From Syncephalis fuscata (lineage: Eukaryota > Zoopagomycota > Zoopagomycetes > Zoopagales > Piptocephalidaceae), in contig JAHLTZ010000004.1 of assembly GCA_025786725.1 (NCBI GenBank), positions 124,001 to 188,000 on the forward strand: a stretch of DNA of 64,000 nt, read 5' to 3'. The translations under genes and the position numbers were made by a program. The notes under the pieces were generated by a model. That model was given only the letters and a program-made list of their open reading frames with translations. It had not been told where the DNA came from and did no database searches. How positions within the stretch are numbered: the stretch's first letter is position 1; the number at the start of each line of letters is the position of its first letter. Of the stretch, positions 18,979 to 32,736 are shown piece after piece.

Positions 18979-20892
18979 ATGTTGAATAACATAGGATTAG
19001 TTATACAACTGTTGTGCTTTGTTGTGTCCGTTTTTGGTATGGCCACATTTCGTGTGGGCAATCAAACATTCCAATATCGCACACAAGATTTGTTTGAAGT
19101 CAAAGTAGCGCCCTATACAACTCGTGGCATTTTAGTCGATGCTGTGTTTAATGAAGATTCACTATGCGAGATGTTACCATCCGTCCTTGATACAGCTCGA
19201 TTTGCATTACATAGTGTAAGGTTGCATAACATCTCAAGCGTGATCATTGCTATTGATGCAAAGAAAGCAAAAGAATGTGGATGTAGAACAATTAATCATG
19301 TAAGCCATCCGTATTGGTATGTAGTAGCATGTTATAACTATGATTATAACTAGGCGGGATGTGCAGTCTCAAATCTTAACCAGTATTTAAACGATACAAG
19401 CGACTTTTCGATCGAGACAGCGTTATACATACCTCATGTAAATTCAAGCACAGGTTTTGGTTCATACCATAGCTTAAACTATATAAAATTTGGGCTCAGT
19501 TATTACAATTACGCTTTATCAGTCAACATTGCATTGTTACCATATGATAATTATCAGGCTGTCGTAGTGCAAGCAACAAGCTAAGCACAGCAGCCATTGT
19601 AACAGTTGAAGAAGGTAATTGGCTTACTTTGATGTTGGAGCTATATTTTGCACACTAGCTAATATATAGACCGATCTACCTATAGAGCCAGGGCCTTGGA
19701 ATGATGTCTTTTTGTCAACTGGCTATCGAGCATTTATATACTGTACACTAGCAGTATTTATATGCATTATATTGTATAATTTTGTAATTTTATATCATTT
19801 GATCAAAGCAAAGAAAACAATTACTAGATATCACATTGTAATATATGTCTCTGCGCTGTGTGCAGCAATACGTAAGACAAATTCGCCATTAGCAACATTA
19901 ATGGAATACTAACCGGACAATCTTATGTATTTAGTATTTGCATCCGCAGTAGCACTCAAACTATTTAGTTTAGCTTATAATTATATAATTTTTTTTGAGA
20001 ATATTTTTATGTACATTGGATTTTATACGCTACTGTTGCTCTGGTATGTTATATAATGTAACAAAAATTGTCACTAGTTTTATCAAAGCCCGGTATTATT
20101 AATAACAATAATTAGGCATTCGATTGCAATTAGTGTAAAAACTAGTCGACAATTACTGTTGCTTCGATATAATATTATTATCTCATTTGTAATACTAGTT
20201 GTTGGTGAAGTGTTAAATGCTGCTTCCGAGCTTTTTTCAAACAAATGATGCAAAGCACAATAGCAATAGTTATTAGTTATACTAGATTATTGACGCAAGG
20301 TATTATTATTGTTGGATTTATTTATTACGGTAATACTATATATTATTTCTAATACTATAATGCTAAGTTGTTTGCGTTTAGGCATAACATTCTGGTTAAA
20401 GCAAGACACTCTAATAGCAAGCAGTGCTGTAAAACATGCGTTATCATTAGTAAGTATTAAAGAAGCTACAATAGTAAACAAAGCAGAAAACAAAGATGTT
20501 TACAATTAGTATGTTAGGTGACAAAAATATGTGTTCTATTTTCATTAGGATTTCTAATGGTATTCGTTGTAAATATGATGGAAATTGGAGAGACTTGGCG
20601 CTATGGTGTTAAGGCCGAGCTTTTATCCTTGGTTCTTTATAACATGTCGCACTTTTTGCGCAATAGCGTGCTTCTTTTTTTTATTGGTCTACGCCCAAAG
20701 TCTGGCAGCCAACCTAAAGATAACACGGCAGTTATAATGGACAACAGAGATAATATTGAAACCTTGGTACAGAGTACAAATACTAAACATACGGCTTATG
20801 TTGGTGCACTCATGTCGTCAAACGTTGATCCAGATGCACACTCGACATTTGAGGAAAGTGCATACGATAACAAAACTACTAAATGTAGTTAG
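18979..20892 (+). CDS. Secretory-pathway protein with lumenal domain and several membrane spans; gene model broken or unresolved
   Basis: ATG at 18979 begins a signal peptide (LVIQLLCFVVSVFGMATF). A lumenal domain of about 230 residues follows, then hydrophobic spans starting with FIYCTLAVFICIILYNFVIL. It ends in a hydrophilic, acidic tail (stop 20890-20892). Clear introns are 19300-19353, 19872-19934 (TACTAAC branch site) and 20044-20115. Further introns end at about 20382 (GTTTAG) and 20517 (TGTTAG). Coding sense is good on both sides of about 19,560-19,670 and about 20,245, but no standard splice joins the frames there. The layout (signal peptide, ectodomain, about seven spans, cytoplasmic tail) resembles a receptor, but I do not recognise the family. 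Either the gene is decaying or there are one-base assembly errors. Confidence 0.5.
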
Positions 20893-21074
20893 ACTAATAC
20901 CTGGCTTATCAGCAACAAAAATCTATTAAATACTACTTATTACATTGGCAATGGCAATTATTGATAATTTATAAAACACAAATGTAATCCATAATTAATA
21001 GCGTTTAAAAACAAACCATGGTGTTTACCTTGTATATCGCGTATTATTTGGCCAGTTTTACAAGTAAACATTTA

Positions 21075-23668
21075 TTAAAACTCAAATTCCTTTTGGAAGA
21101 CACCTAGATCGCGGCGATCGCATTCGTTAGCTAAATCAGGGCGATTTAATAAATTCATCGTCATGCGAAGTGCTGTCCATAGCGAGTCGGTTGTCGGGTT
21201 ATTGGTAATAGCCGGTGTATTATAAGGCTTTGCCGAAGGTGATTGCAGGGCCAATGCAGTAAGTAAATGGCCAGCTGCCTCACGATGATGTCCCAGATTA
21301 ATACAACTAATACCGATATTGTAACGGGCTCGTACATAGCCTGGACGTAGTTCCAAGGCCCGACGATAAGCATCTACTGCAGCCATATAATCGCCACAAT
21401 TGGCCAGACTAGCACCTAAACGATTCCATAAAAAGTGATCCTATATCACAGCGTAGCGTATTAGCATACATGGCGGTATCGCTTTTGTTTATAGCAAATT
21501 ATAACTTACACCGGGTCGTGCTTGTACCGCAGCTTGGAAGCAATCAACTGCTTTCATCGGCTCGTTCGACAAATTAAATAGCACACCTAGTCCGGCTTGT
21601 AGCTCCGCATCAAGGTTATCTGGCTGTGCTTGCACGGCACGTAGCATTGCCGCTTCAACACGTTCATGCTGTCCAAGTGTATTGTCCTGCTGAGCAATGG
21701 GTGCCTTACCAGTGGCACGGCCATAGATTGGATGTTCGGTAATCCAGCGCTCCAACTCGGCATACGCATCGTTACGGCAGCTTTCATTGGCATAGGCAAT
21801 GGCCAGAGCAACACTCACATTATGGCTACTAGCATCGGCATTGGCCATAGTGTTATGTTTAATTGCTTGACGGAATGCGGCAATAGCTGCACTATCTCGT
21901 TCGTTCTCCTGCTGTAGTAGTCCAAGTCGACGCCATGCTTCTGCATTATCTGGATTCAGCTGTACGACTGCTTCATGCTCGAGAATCTCCTCGTGTAGTG
22001 AACGGCCACGACCAGGAGAACTAGCCGCAGTCGATGTAGTTCGGTCTTGTAAAAATGGATTATCCACCTGGAATGGGTATTCATCATATTCTCGACCGAC
22101 TGCTTGTAAACTAAATCTACCATCGCCGCGTAGCTCTTGCTGTTCCCATGCTTTCGCTAGTTCTTCCCATTCTTTATCTACTGGCTCATCTGCTAAATGA
22201 GCAATATTCTTTCGATACATTTCTGTCCACTCGTCGAGACGATCTTGTTCTGAAGTTATCGGTGCCATTGATTCGGCTGGTGCCGTCGATGACGTCCTAT
22301 GAATCTCTTCAAACTCTCGTGCCCACTGATCGCCAACAGCAGTGTTAGTCGTAGCTTCTGTTTGATGTTCTACAAACGATGCGGCCCAGTCCTCGTTTTT
22401 AGCAAATTCACTAGTCCAATTGGCTGCTGGCTGGGCCGATGTTGATGCTTCGCCATTGAATTCATGTGCCCAATTGCCTGTCTGGTCCGGCTTGGAAGGA
22501 GTTGTAGCAAACTCATTAGACCAGTCAGTCGACTTTTGCGCAAACTCAGCACTCCAAGAGCCTGTAGCACTTGTATTCGGTGCATGCTGTTCTACTACTT
22601 TATTGCCTTCTACAACTACCTCCTGATCACGCAGTCGTCGCATAAACTGTAGAAAGTTTGACTGTTTAAACTTTGGATTACTTGATTCATTAACAATATC
22701 AACAACTTGTCCAGCAGTGGCTGCCAATGCTGCCCGACTATCACCATCACCATTCACTTCTTTGTCAAACTCTTCAGCCCAGTTGGATTCTTGTTGTTTT
22801 GTAAATTCACTCTCCCAGTTAACGTCTACATTATTGTGTAAATATGATATTAAAATCTATATATTTGATTCATTTACCTTGACCAGCTTGTTCAAACGCT
22901 TTCTCAAACTGCTCTTGTAACTCTGGATTGTTTAGCTGATGACCGTCATGATGTACCTCTTCAAACTTTGAAAATTCCGATTCCCAGCCATTAACCGTAT
23001 CTGTATCTACCAATAAGACAGCGTTTTTACTATTAAATAACAACTTACGTGCTTGTGCGGCATCAAAAGCACGATCAAATTCACTCCATTCAGCATGTTC
23101 CAATGGATCGCCAGTCGTTGTAGCGATATGTCCTTCATGTACAAAGTCATTGGCCCAGTTACCCAATCCATTGTTAGGCTGTTGTTGTTGTTGCTGATGA
23201 TTCTGCTGATTCTGAAATAGCGGTGGTGGTCCTTCTAATAGATCCAGTTCTTTGCCAAGTGCATTAAACTCAAATACATTTCGTGCTGTACTGGGTCCTG
23301 CTTGTGCATTTGAATCTCTTAGAAATTCCTCAGTAAGCTATACAAAATAATTATTTACATTAAACTTTATTTTCATCCTATTCCATTCTACACTTACTGC
23401 ATTATTTGGTCGTGCTCCTTGACGAAATATCTAGTTCGCTATTGTCAATACTATTTCTTAGACACACTGCCACAGCCATACTTACCGAATGTCCACCACG
23501 TCCTTGTTGCATATCACGCGCCATATGATCCTACATTTATTAATATAACACTGACTAAAGTCAATTGCTTACTTGTTGCAACGACCGGTCTCGCGAGTAC
23601 TGCTTTAACAAGCCGGTCATAGCGTTGCCGCCAGAGCAATCGGCACCTCCTGTAAACATATTGGCCAT
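21075..23668 (-). CDS. PEX5: Peroxisomal targeting signal 1 receptor Pex5, six exons
   Basis: Exons (minus) are 23573-23668, 23486-23530, 23398-23430, 22878-23337, 21510-22825 and 21075-21440, about 771 aa. The N-terminus has the conserved recycling cysteine in GGADCSGGNAM (Cys11). The N-terminal half carries at least ten W-x3-F/Y pentapeptides (NWANDF, GWESEF, NWESEF, NWAEEF, SWSAEF, DWSNEF, NWAHEF, NWTSEF, DWAASF, QWAREF) that bind Pex14/Pex13 in this family. The C-terminal half is a TPR domain with the conserved block LWNRLGASLAN, AYRRALELRPGYVRARYNIGISCINLG. It binds SKL-type PTS1 cargo in the cytosol and carries it to peroxisomes (family knowledge). A possible 42-nt in-frame intron (23007-23048) would shorten it by 14 residues. 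Confidence 0.95.
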
Positions 23669-23962
23669 GCTGTTATTGCCACTATTGCTGCTTCTGCTAC
23701 TGCTCTTAATAAAGCCGCTACGGTAGCTATTACTCTTTCACCGCGCGTGGATTTATTCAACAGAGTGTAAGTGAAATAACAAGTAACTAGTTATAAATAC
23801 AAACAATACTTGTGAATAAACGTGAGTGTTCACAATGCTCTCTCACGGAAAATATCAACGCTATTCCGATGTCACGTGATAAACGAGTAATTTAATAATT
23901 ATTCTATTTTTTGTTTTTTTTCTATTCTCATCATAATTACTTTGTTTCTTGATTCCGTCAAT
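23669..23962. promoter_or_regulatory. Shared divergent promoter of PEX5 and FCF1
   Basis: The 294 bp between the two start codons must serve both genes. A TCACGTGA palindrome at about 23,872-23,879 is a perfect E-box/CACGTG element, the type bound by bHLH factors such as Cbf1 or Pho4 in other fungi. A CT-rich tract follows. Confidence 0.45.
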
Positions 23963-24845
23963 ATGGTAGGAGTTTTATAGCTGTAGATTCGTATAGAAAG
24001 ACTTATTGTATTCTATTTATTATACCAATAGGGTAAAGCAAAAAAGACGAGACAATTTGCGCAGGTAAAGCGTTTAATGAGTCCTAAAGATGCAAGACTG
24101 TAAGTAATTTACAAAACTTTATTCAAACGCTCATCTCACAGATCTTACAGTAAGGCGAATCAAGTAAAGGATAAGAAGACGTCGGAAGATAAAGAGAAGG
24201 AACTTGTCCGTAATATGTAAGCTATAGACTTGTAAATAAACGGTTTGTATTAACAATATGGACTAGTCCTCAAATGGCCTCTTCGCTCTTCTTCAAGTAC
24301 AATTCTGCACTGGGACCACCTTATCATGTTATTGTTGATACGAATTTTATTAATTTCAGTATTCAAAACAAACTTGAACTTGTTCGATCCATGATGGATT
24401 GTCTTTACGCCAAGTGTGTTCCCTGCATTACTGACTGTGTACTTGCCGAATTGGAAAAGCTTGGTCCAAAATACCGTGTAGCATTACGGTAAGTATTTAA
24501 GTAAATTATCGATTTTATTATTTAATTTTTATATTTATTATAGTGTTGCACGAGACCCTCGGTTTGAACGCCTTCCATGTACGCATAAAGGCACCTATGC
24601 CGATGACTGTATTGTTCAACGTATTATGCAAGTAAGTTATCTACCATTAGTAATAATTATAGTATATTAATCATGGTATATTAATCATAATATGGCAATA
24701 GCATAAATGTTATATTGTAGCTACTTGTGATCGTGATTTAAAACGCCGTATTAGAAAAATTCCCGGTGTACCCATTATGTTCATCACCCAACACAAGTAC
24801 ACCATTGAACGTATGCCTGAAGCATATGGTGCACCGACAAATTAA
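23963..24845 (+). CDS. FCF1: Fcf1/Utp24 PIN-domain endonuclease of 18S rRNA processing, six exons
   Basis: Exons are 23963-23965 (the ATG alone), 24032-24099, 24142-24216, 24267-24488, 24544-24631 and 24702-24845, giving 199 aa. Motifs follow Fcf1 closely: [40 protein letters not shown] with catalytic Asp in [48 protein letters not shown], and [20 protein letters not shown] ending YGAP. It is a nucleolar SSU-processome nuclease cutting pre-rRNA at sites A1/A2 in yeast (family knowledge). The first coding exon is only the start codon, followed by a 66-nt intron; the second residue Gly is spliced in, matching MGKAKKTR of other species. Confidence 0.96.
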
Positions 24846-24866
24846 ATGATTACAAAGAAAGGTTTA

Positions 24867-26525
24867 TTACTCGCTATCCTCTGACATATTCATTTCATCG
24901 TCGTCATCGTCGTATCCATTATTATTATTATTGCCCTCGTTAGCTTGGCTGGGTGTTGATAATGTTGCATTGACTTGTGCATTAAGTTGTCGTTGTCGTC
25001 GTTGTTGCTGTTGTCGTTTCTCTTCTTTGCGTCGTTCTGCCAATCGTACTCGTGCGCCCATCTCTCGATCCCATGCATCTTTACACGATCGATAGAGCAT
25101 CATAGTGGCAGCGGCATCTTCGACCTATGATGGCCAGTATTAAATTGCCGCAATATTACCATTATAGCTATTGTTATTAAAATGCATTTCAAACTAAAAT
25201 TGCTTACCGAAGAGTGTGCACCGTCTTGAATCTTCTTTTTAAGTACCAGTTCGACTAAACGTTTAAGACTTGGTGTACGGCCACCCGTCAATTTACGGAA
25301 TGGTTTATAAAGTTGCGTATCACGAATAAGATGTCGAGGATGGCTAAGCATAAGTGCCTAGTCCATGATATAAGCAAATCATCCTACAGTTAGAGGATAG
25401 ATCTATTCGTCTATTATAGATCCTATTTACCTTAAGGTCATGATGGATAGCATGTCCAACAATGATACGACCGTCCAATAGCTCAGATACTGCTGTTTGT
25501 ACTGATTCAAAGCTTTCCGCTGTTATCCATAATCAATTTGATTATATTAATTGTATTGCTATTACAATAGTTAATTAATATTTACCTTTTTTCATTAAAG
25601 TAGGCGTAATACCACTAACAAATGTTCTATAATCAGTGACTCGCTCCTTAGTCTTTACAAACTTATCCATAATTGGATGTCCAAAGAAGTTGACAATACT
25701 AACACGGGCCAGTGCTGATTCAGATCCATTTGGTCCAACACCAACCATTTCACAATCAATGGCTAGATATTTGCCAATTCTATTAATATGTCGTTAACTA
25801 TTATGCTTATTAAAAGTATATGTACTGGTGTTACACTATTTATTACACTTACTTTGTCGTATCAGTTGCTGTTTCGAGTGCAGTTGCCCGTTCAGCACGT
25901 CGTCGTTGTCGTTTCTCGTCACTCACTGTACCACTATGTACTTTATCATGACCATAGACACTTTTTAGATCCGATACTGATACTTCTTCGGCAAACCACA
26001 ATTTACTTGCATCTAGCGTATCTTTTTGTGTACGTTTTGTTTCGGTGGCCAGTACAGCCTGATCCACAAGCGATAATGTCGACGATTGACTAAATATATT
26101 GTATATTATATATAATGTATTATTATTACTACTATTATAGTATATTTACCTTGTTTCTATTGTTAATTTCTTGTCTGGTCGATCATCAATAGTAGATGTG
26201 GTTGCTTTACGTTTACGATGTGTTACAGTTGTTTCTGTACTTTTATGCTCAATTTTAATCGTTTTCCCGTTTGCTTTATCATTCTTCTGTTTAACAAAGG
26301 CCGCTACCATAGCTGCTGTAGCATTAGTTTTTGTTGGTTTTTCAATTGGTTCTGGCTTCTTTTCTTTAATGGCTATTTTCTAATAGTATAACAATAAATA
26401 GATAGCTTGTTTGGTATAATTCTACTTACAGCTTGCATCTTAACCCAGTTACTGGAAGGTAGACCAGCTGGCAGCTTGACACTCGCCGCATTCTTTCTCT
26501 CCTTTGTCTTCTTCTTACTGTTCAT
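24867..26525 (-). CDS. REX4: RNA exonuclease 4 (Rex4/REXO4), seven exons
   Basis: Exons (minus) are 26430-26525, 26150-26379, 25853-26089, 25586-25779, 25431-25519, 25208-25357 and 24867-25124; all phases agree, 417 aa. The N-terminus is Lys-rich and disordered and includes SSNWVKMQ. The DEDDh exonuclease core has [12 protein letters not shown] (Exo I), [11 protein letters not shown] (Exo II), and [11 protein letters not shown]...[13 protein letters not shown] (Exo III). Residues after TYRTFVSG match Rex4 rather than Rex3 or ISG20. In yeast Rex4 acts in rRNA ITS1 processing (family knowledge). The C-terminus has a Gln/Arg coiled stretch and an acidic DDDDD tail. Its stop lies 22 bp from that of FCF1, so these two ribosome-biogenesis genes converge. 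Confidence 0.95.
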
Positions 26526-26686
26526 ACTAATAAATAACTAATCAATAAACGATCTTAATTTAACTAAATGTTAAAATAGAAAAAAAAAAGAAAAAAAATA
26601 CTAATCCACACTAATAATCAATTAATTATTTTATTAACCAGTGTTTATCACATTGTAATACAATTTTATTTTAACTATTATAAATA

Positions 26687-29600
26687 CTAGTGTGCAAGTG
26701 GTGGAAGTGTATGAGGAGTGGTTGTATTAGAAAAATACGTTTGAAACACTGGATCCTCAATAGTAGTCGAGTCTTGTAATAATATATGATATACGTATAA
26801 AAGTAGTAATGGGAATCGTGTTGAATAGTAAGAAAGAAATCCATCTGGTATGGAGCCAAGTATTTTACGCTCAGTATCTGGTAAATCTTGAAAGTGGTGT
26901 TTCTATAATGGATAATATTAGTTGTAAATATATAATACTTATTATTATTATTATTATTATTATTATCTCTACCTTATTGCGAATAGCCCGTAATAGATCA
27001 CGTACACTACGTGTATCGTATTTACGAAACTTGCCCAAATGGCCAATCATCGATTTATCGAGTCGTTTACTCCAATCAAGACCGATAATACTAATTGAAT
27101 TAGATTCAAGCTTGCTTAGTAAAGGTGATGCAGCAACATCGCGTGGTTCTGCTTCAAATCGATCCGATGCATCTTGTAAAAAGGCCAATCGTTTATCGGC
27201 CGACCAAAAGAATGGATGCAATAATACTTGAGCTATGGTCGGTCTTTAAAGTAACAAGTTATTGGCTATTAGCATAGATATACATATATATATATAGAAT
27301 AACTAACTAGTACTTACCGATGCTTTGGTTCATACTGAATCATAGCCGATATCAAATCTCTTGCTTCGGCCTCGGCCACATTCTGCATACTTAGACCGGC
27401 CAAATCGTATTTGCCTTCAAGAATATTTGATTCACGTTCATATCGATCACCAAATGGATGCTGACCACCGGTCAATGCATAGTAAAAGACACATCCCGCA
27501 GCAAACACATCAATCGCTTTGGTGACTCGAGATGGTTTGGTCGAAGTGGCATCGACTGTGCCATCCGACACAGATGATTTGTCCATAAATGCCGGTAATC
27601 TTCTACGTGGTGATCTACTATCGGACGAGGATGAATCACCATTGGCAGAAAAGGATAACTCGCTGTCAGTTGCTCGTAATAGTTCTTGAGCTCTCCATCC
27701 AACGGTACCGCTACCTTGACGTAGCGTTGAATCGCCAAATGAGCTTTGATCGGCCTCCAATCGCTTACTTAAACCAAAATCAGATATAACCACGCGTACT
27801 TCTGTCATGGTTGCCGTGCCATTACTCTCTGCTGAATTGGTTGCTACACTTGCTCGAGAGCGTGTTTTAGAAGTTATTAAGATATTTTGCGGTTTAAGAT
27901 CGCGATGTACAAGTTTAAGTGAATGTAAATGATGCAAACCCGATGCTATTTGATAAAGCAACTGAGCCTGCGATAAGTTAGTTAATAGGTCAGATTGACC
28001 ATGTTGAGCCCGTTCAACTGCTTCATGTAACGTGATTTGACACAGTTCAAGAGCAATATATAAAAATCGATCACATCGTTCCTATAAAGCACAATATTAA
28101 TTTAGTAGTTATCACTAGTTAATCAATTTATACTTACTCGGCAATAATAACGAATAACATTTGGATGATCATCACTCTCTTGCAGTATGGCTACTTCATG
28201 ATCGGCCATATCGTAAAAATCAAGCAATTGTCGTTTTACTGCAACCTTTTTACCACCAAAATCACCTTTAAAGACAACAGTGCCATGACTGCCATAACCG
28301 AGTACATCGGTGGTGACAGTCAATGAATTAATAATAATATTACCATCTATTTCCTTATAGTTTGTAGTAGTAGTAGTAGAATTGCTACTATCATTTGTTA
28401 GTTGAACTAATGCTTTGTCTAATAAAGGTGTCATATTAGCTATTGTACCATTAGTGATGATTGAACCATAACAGCATCTGCCATTTCTTTTGGCGGTGTT
28501 ATCACAATAAGGCTGACTCTTTTACAATGGCTCATTATTATCGGTTTGCTTATCTGGCTCTTCAGCCATTTGCTTTCGTCTACGACGACGCCCTGTCTTT
28601 CCTTTTGGCGTTTCAGGTTCTACTTGCTTCATTTGATTCAGCGCTTCTAAAGATTCCAATGTTGATGTCTGTAATTGACTGGATTGATCTTTGCGATAAT
28701 AGTAATAGCTAGCATATACACTAATTAGTGCTGCACTAAGCAATAGCCAATGAATCCAGGTCATATAAATCCATAGCCATCTTGCTCGACTTGATAGTCC
28801 ACTTAACGTCCATAGCTCTCCTTCAATGGCCGGTAATATTGATGGATAGTTGCCTGGTGGTAATTCTGGATACAGGTGATTACCACTGACTGCACTCTCT
28901 ACCAAAAGTTGATCATTAGGCGATATAACTCTATAATGGCCGAGTAGGCATTTGGCATTCATTGGGTCTGTGCCTCTTAGACATTTAGATGGATTCACTT
29001 CAATTGGCGACAATGCTCGTGGAAAATGATCAGTAGACATGGCAAATAAATGGCCTTGATGCATACGTATTTGTGCGGATGCATCTGTATCCTTTGAAAT
29101 ATCCTTGGTACGTAAAGCCATGGCAGTTAATTTATTCATCCAGCCATCTTTCTTGGTGTTTTCGTCTTTGTTGGCTGATAGATCTTGCTTCACCAATACC
29201 AAACGTCTTTGTAACTCTGCTGTAGACATGACTTCAAATACACTGACTACTGGCGATTCAAATTGAACTTCCCATGTCATTTGTTCTAATCAACATAGAC
29301 CGTAAGCATTCTATTCTATTCTATTATTCTTAATAACTAATTAATATACGAACCACTGTTAATTCCAGTAATTATATCGCCATCTCCATCCGATTTGATA
29401 GCTATATTGCCAATAGTATTTCTACTGGGTACGGCAATTGTTGAATCAGGCTTAGTGTAGGTAAATTCACCGTAACTTATATTCCATCTAATAATAATTG
29501 TTTATTAGTAATTTAACAATATAAAAGTGATTACTTACTTGACAGAACTTTGATGCGTATCATAAATAGTTAATGTATAATCTGTTGTAATCATAATTAT

Positions 29601-30802
29601 TTAATATTGTTATTACTATTTAGTTCATTTTAATTACCTTGTCGTCCTAATAAAATGGCATCTGAAGGTAGTGATGGATTATCATGTCGAATATCCTGAC
29701 CACCAACATTATACCTTTTAAGTAGAGCACCAGTATGTGGATCAATGGCAAATAAAGTTGACTGTTGTGCTGCAACATAAGCTGCTCCATCAATGGCACC
29801 AAAGGGTGATGAAGAGACCAAGTATCGAATAGAATAGGGCAATTTCTATTAATTATAACATATCATAAATATAATGGCTTCTGTTGTGTTTATATACTTA
29901 ATTGCTTACTTGTAATCCTTTGCCCGATGCATAAACATACAGCGCGCCATCTCCTGCTGGTTCAGGAAAGTAAAGAATTTCATTGATTGGATCTTGTTTA
30001 TTTGCATTCTTATCCTTATTGGCTGTACTAATTAATAGGGATTCATCGGCTAATGGTACTGTTGATTTATGCTCTTCATTCAGTTGCTTTTTCTTTTGTA
30101 ATTTACTATCATTTTTTAGTTTGGCAGTCTCCTTCTCCTTCTTCTTCTTCTTGCTATATATCTTTTCCGTCTCGGTTGATGTCGATTCGTTGTTAATAAT
30201 TTCATCTATTTGATCTGTATTACAAGTTAGACTTTTATTTCATAGCATAATAACAACAATAATGTGCCAATTTACCTTGTTCTGCTTGAGATACGCCTGT
30301 TGATACTAAATTGCCACCTAGATCTTTTTGCGTCCATAGTATTTTGCCTGTTTTTTTGTGCACAGCATTGATCGTGCCATCTACAGTAACAACTAGCATC
30401 ATACTAATGTCTTGAGTTGGTATAACCCCTCGTGGCTGTAATCGCCGCCGGTTGGGTAGTGCATCATCATTTACCGCTTGTAATACCTTAGTATTAACTA
30501 TCTGAGCATCTGGCTTGAGGGCAACAGCCATATTTAATGGTAATTCATCTTCATGCTGTGTTGCTAAAGCGTCTTTGTTTTTTACGGCGTTTTTGGCATG
30601 GTTATAGTTCTAATAGTATTGGTATGTAATTAGTATTTGGTTAAACCAGTATTGGATATGTTCATACATGAGATGCTATGACTGCGCTAAATAGTTCAGG
30701 CACAATCATACAAAGAACTAATATCAATACTATGGCATAGCGCAGTGTTGGCTGAGACTGGGGCAAACCGTTAACTGGTCCTGCCAAAGAAAACGTCTGC
30801 AT
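26687..30802 (-). CDS. IRE1: Ire1 unfolded-protein-response sensor kinase/endoribonuclease, 11 exons
   Basis: Exons (minus) are 30668-30802, 30276-30609, 29910-30214, 29638-29845, 29539-29581, 29354-29487, 28526-29285, 28138-28477, 27318-28081, 26973-27243 and 26687-26902, about 1,169 aa. The N-terminal hydrophobic anchor (YAIVLILVLCMIV) is followed by a lumenal beta-propeller-like domain (VTVDGTINAVHKKTGKILW). One TM segment (WIYMTWIHWLLLSAALISVY) and a basic linker follow. The kinase has VLGYGSHGTVVFKG, AVKR, HRDLKPQN and SDFGLSKRL. The C-terminal KEN RNase has HFQDLP and GFLSYYSTRFPLLLLYVYHI. In fungi it splices HAC1-type mRNA upon ER stress (family knowledge). The exon 6 donor (GTTCGT) is atypical; exon 7/8 uses a 48-nt intron. 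A long (ATT)n tract lies in the last intron. Confidence 0.93.
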
Positions 30803-32163
30803 GTTTGCCTGGTTGGCAATTTAACCCGATCGACGTGGACTGCTACAGGTTGGATGGCAGTTTGTAGAGTAATAATAGTTAAAAAGCACTGAAATATATG
30901 TTGCAAAGCGATAACGAATAAAACCAATAGCTATTGAAGAGGGATGCAAACGCAAATGAAATAAGTAGTGGGAGGGAACAGTCTTTCAGACCAACGACAA
31001 GTAAAGCTTTTTAGACCATTTGAAGATAGACAACTTGTTTAAAAATAGAATAGTTAATAGATACGTGGAAATATATAAGCATGAGATTGAACCAGAGACA
31101 GTTCAATGGCTTCTATGTTTGGAAACAGCGAACATTCTTTCTTCAAAAGCCACAGCTATTGTGCTGTAAATATGTTTTATACTACCAATGACTCTCTATT
31201 CATCATCCTTCATCTTTGATATTATAATAGAATATTTATTAGTAAACGTGTTCCATGATAATGATTGATTTTCATGTTGGTTTAACTTTTGTTATATTTT
31301 ATTTAATTATTTAATACACTCACTAACAATTATATATTGATGATAATAAGCATTTTTTGGGGCTAAATGATACCAATATTAATTTACATATATTAACAAC
31401 GCAACATACAGTCTACGTCACTACACTTGATAACATATATCCATTGCATATACATTCCGTGATTATTTATTGCATATTATACACGAGTTATCTAAAGTGT
31501 AAGCATAGCAACGATATCCATAACACTTAGCCCAGTAGATTATCAGTACTGCTAATTAATAGTCAATACAAATGGACAACTGCTGTCTATAAGCTTTTTT
31601 ATATTGGAGATGCAACTTAAGTTGTGGATCTAAAGATCGTTTTTATGCTTTTGTTATAATAAATATGTATATTTAAATGAATAGCCAAAGAGAGTGTACA
31701 ATATCAAAGACAAAGGTATAATATGTTTATTTGTAACCTGATGATTTAGCTAGGTTGTGAGGTTACTGTGGGATAGGAGGCAGGCAGAATAGAATATTAA
31801 AATTGCTATTTTTATATAGCAAAATACAATGTGTTTTACATAGCTAGTAGGTTAACTAACATGCGAGAATGTTGGTATAGTAATACCGAAATATATCCGC
31901 TGCAATGCTGCAGTGTATTGTAGCTTTTCAGCAGTTTGAATATGTTTAATAATTGTGGTTTTAACACCATGTAGATTACATTATACCGATACACCGAATC
32001 TCCGGCCTCTGTTATTCCCGTGTATATAAACAGTTGTGCATGGCATCGATAAGCACACTTATTTCCTAATATTGTCCACAACTTGTCTTTGTCATTTGAA
32101 GCATTTTTGTTTAAAATCTTTTAGCTGGTGCTGTGAATCTTGTCTAGTATTTGCTATTCCACA
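30803..32163. other. Divergent intergenic region between IRE1 and the Dap1-like gene
   Basis: About 1.36 kb, AT-rich, no supported gene. It must contain both promoters. Confidence 0.35.

Positions 32164-32736
<573 letters not shown>

Noticed and set aside
23007-23048. A 42-nt intron inside PEX5 exon 4
   Set aside because: It has good GT-AG ends and is a multiple of three, so either retained or spliced reading is possible. I kept the simpler unspliced model and noted the alternative.
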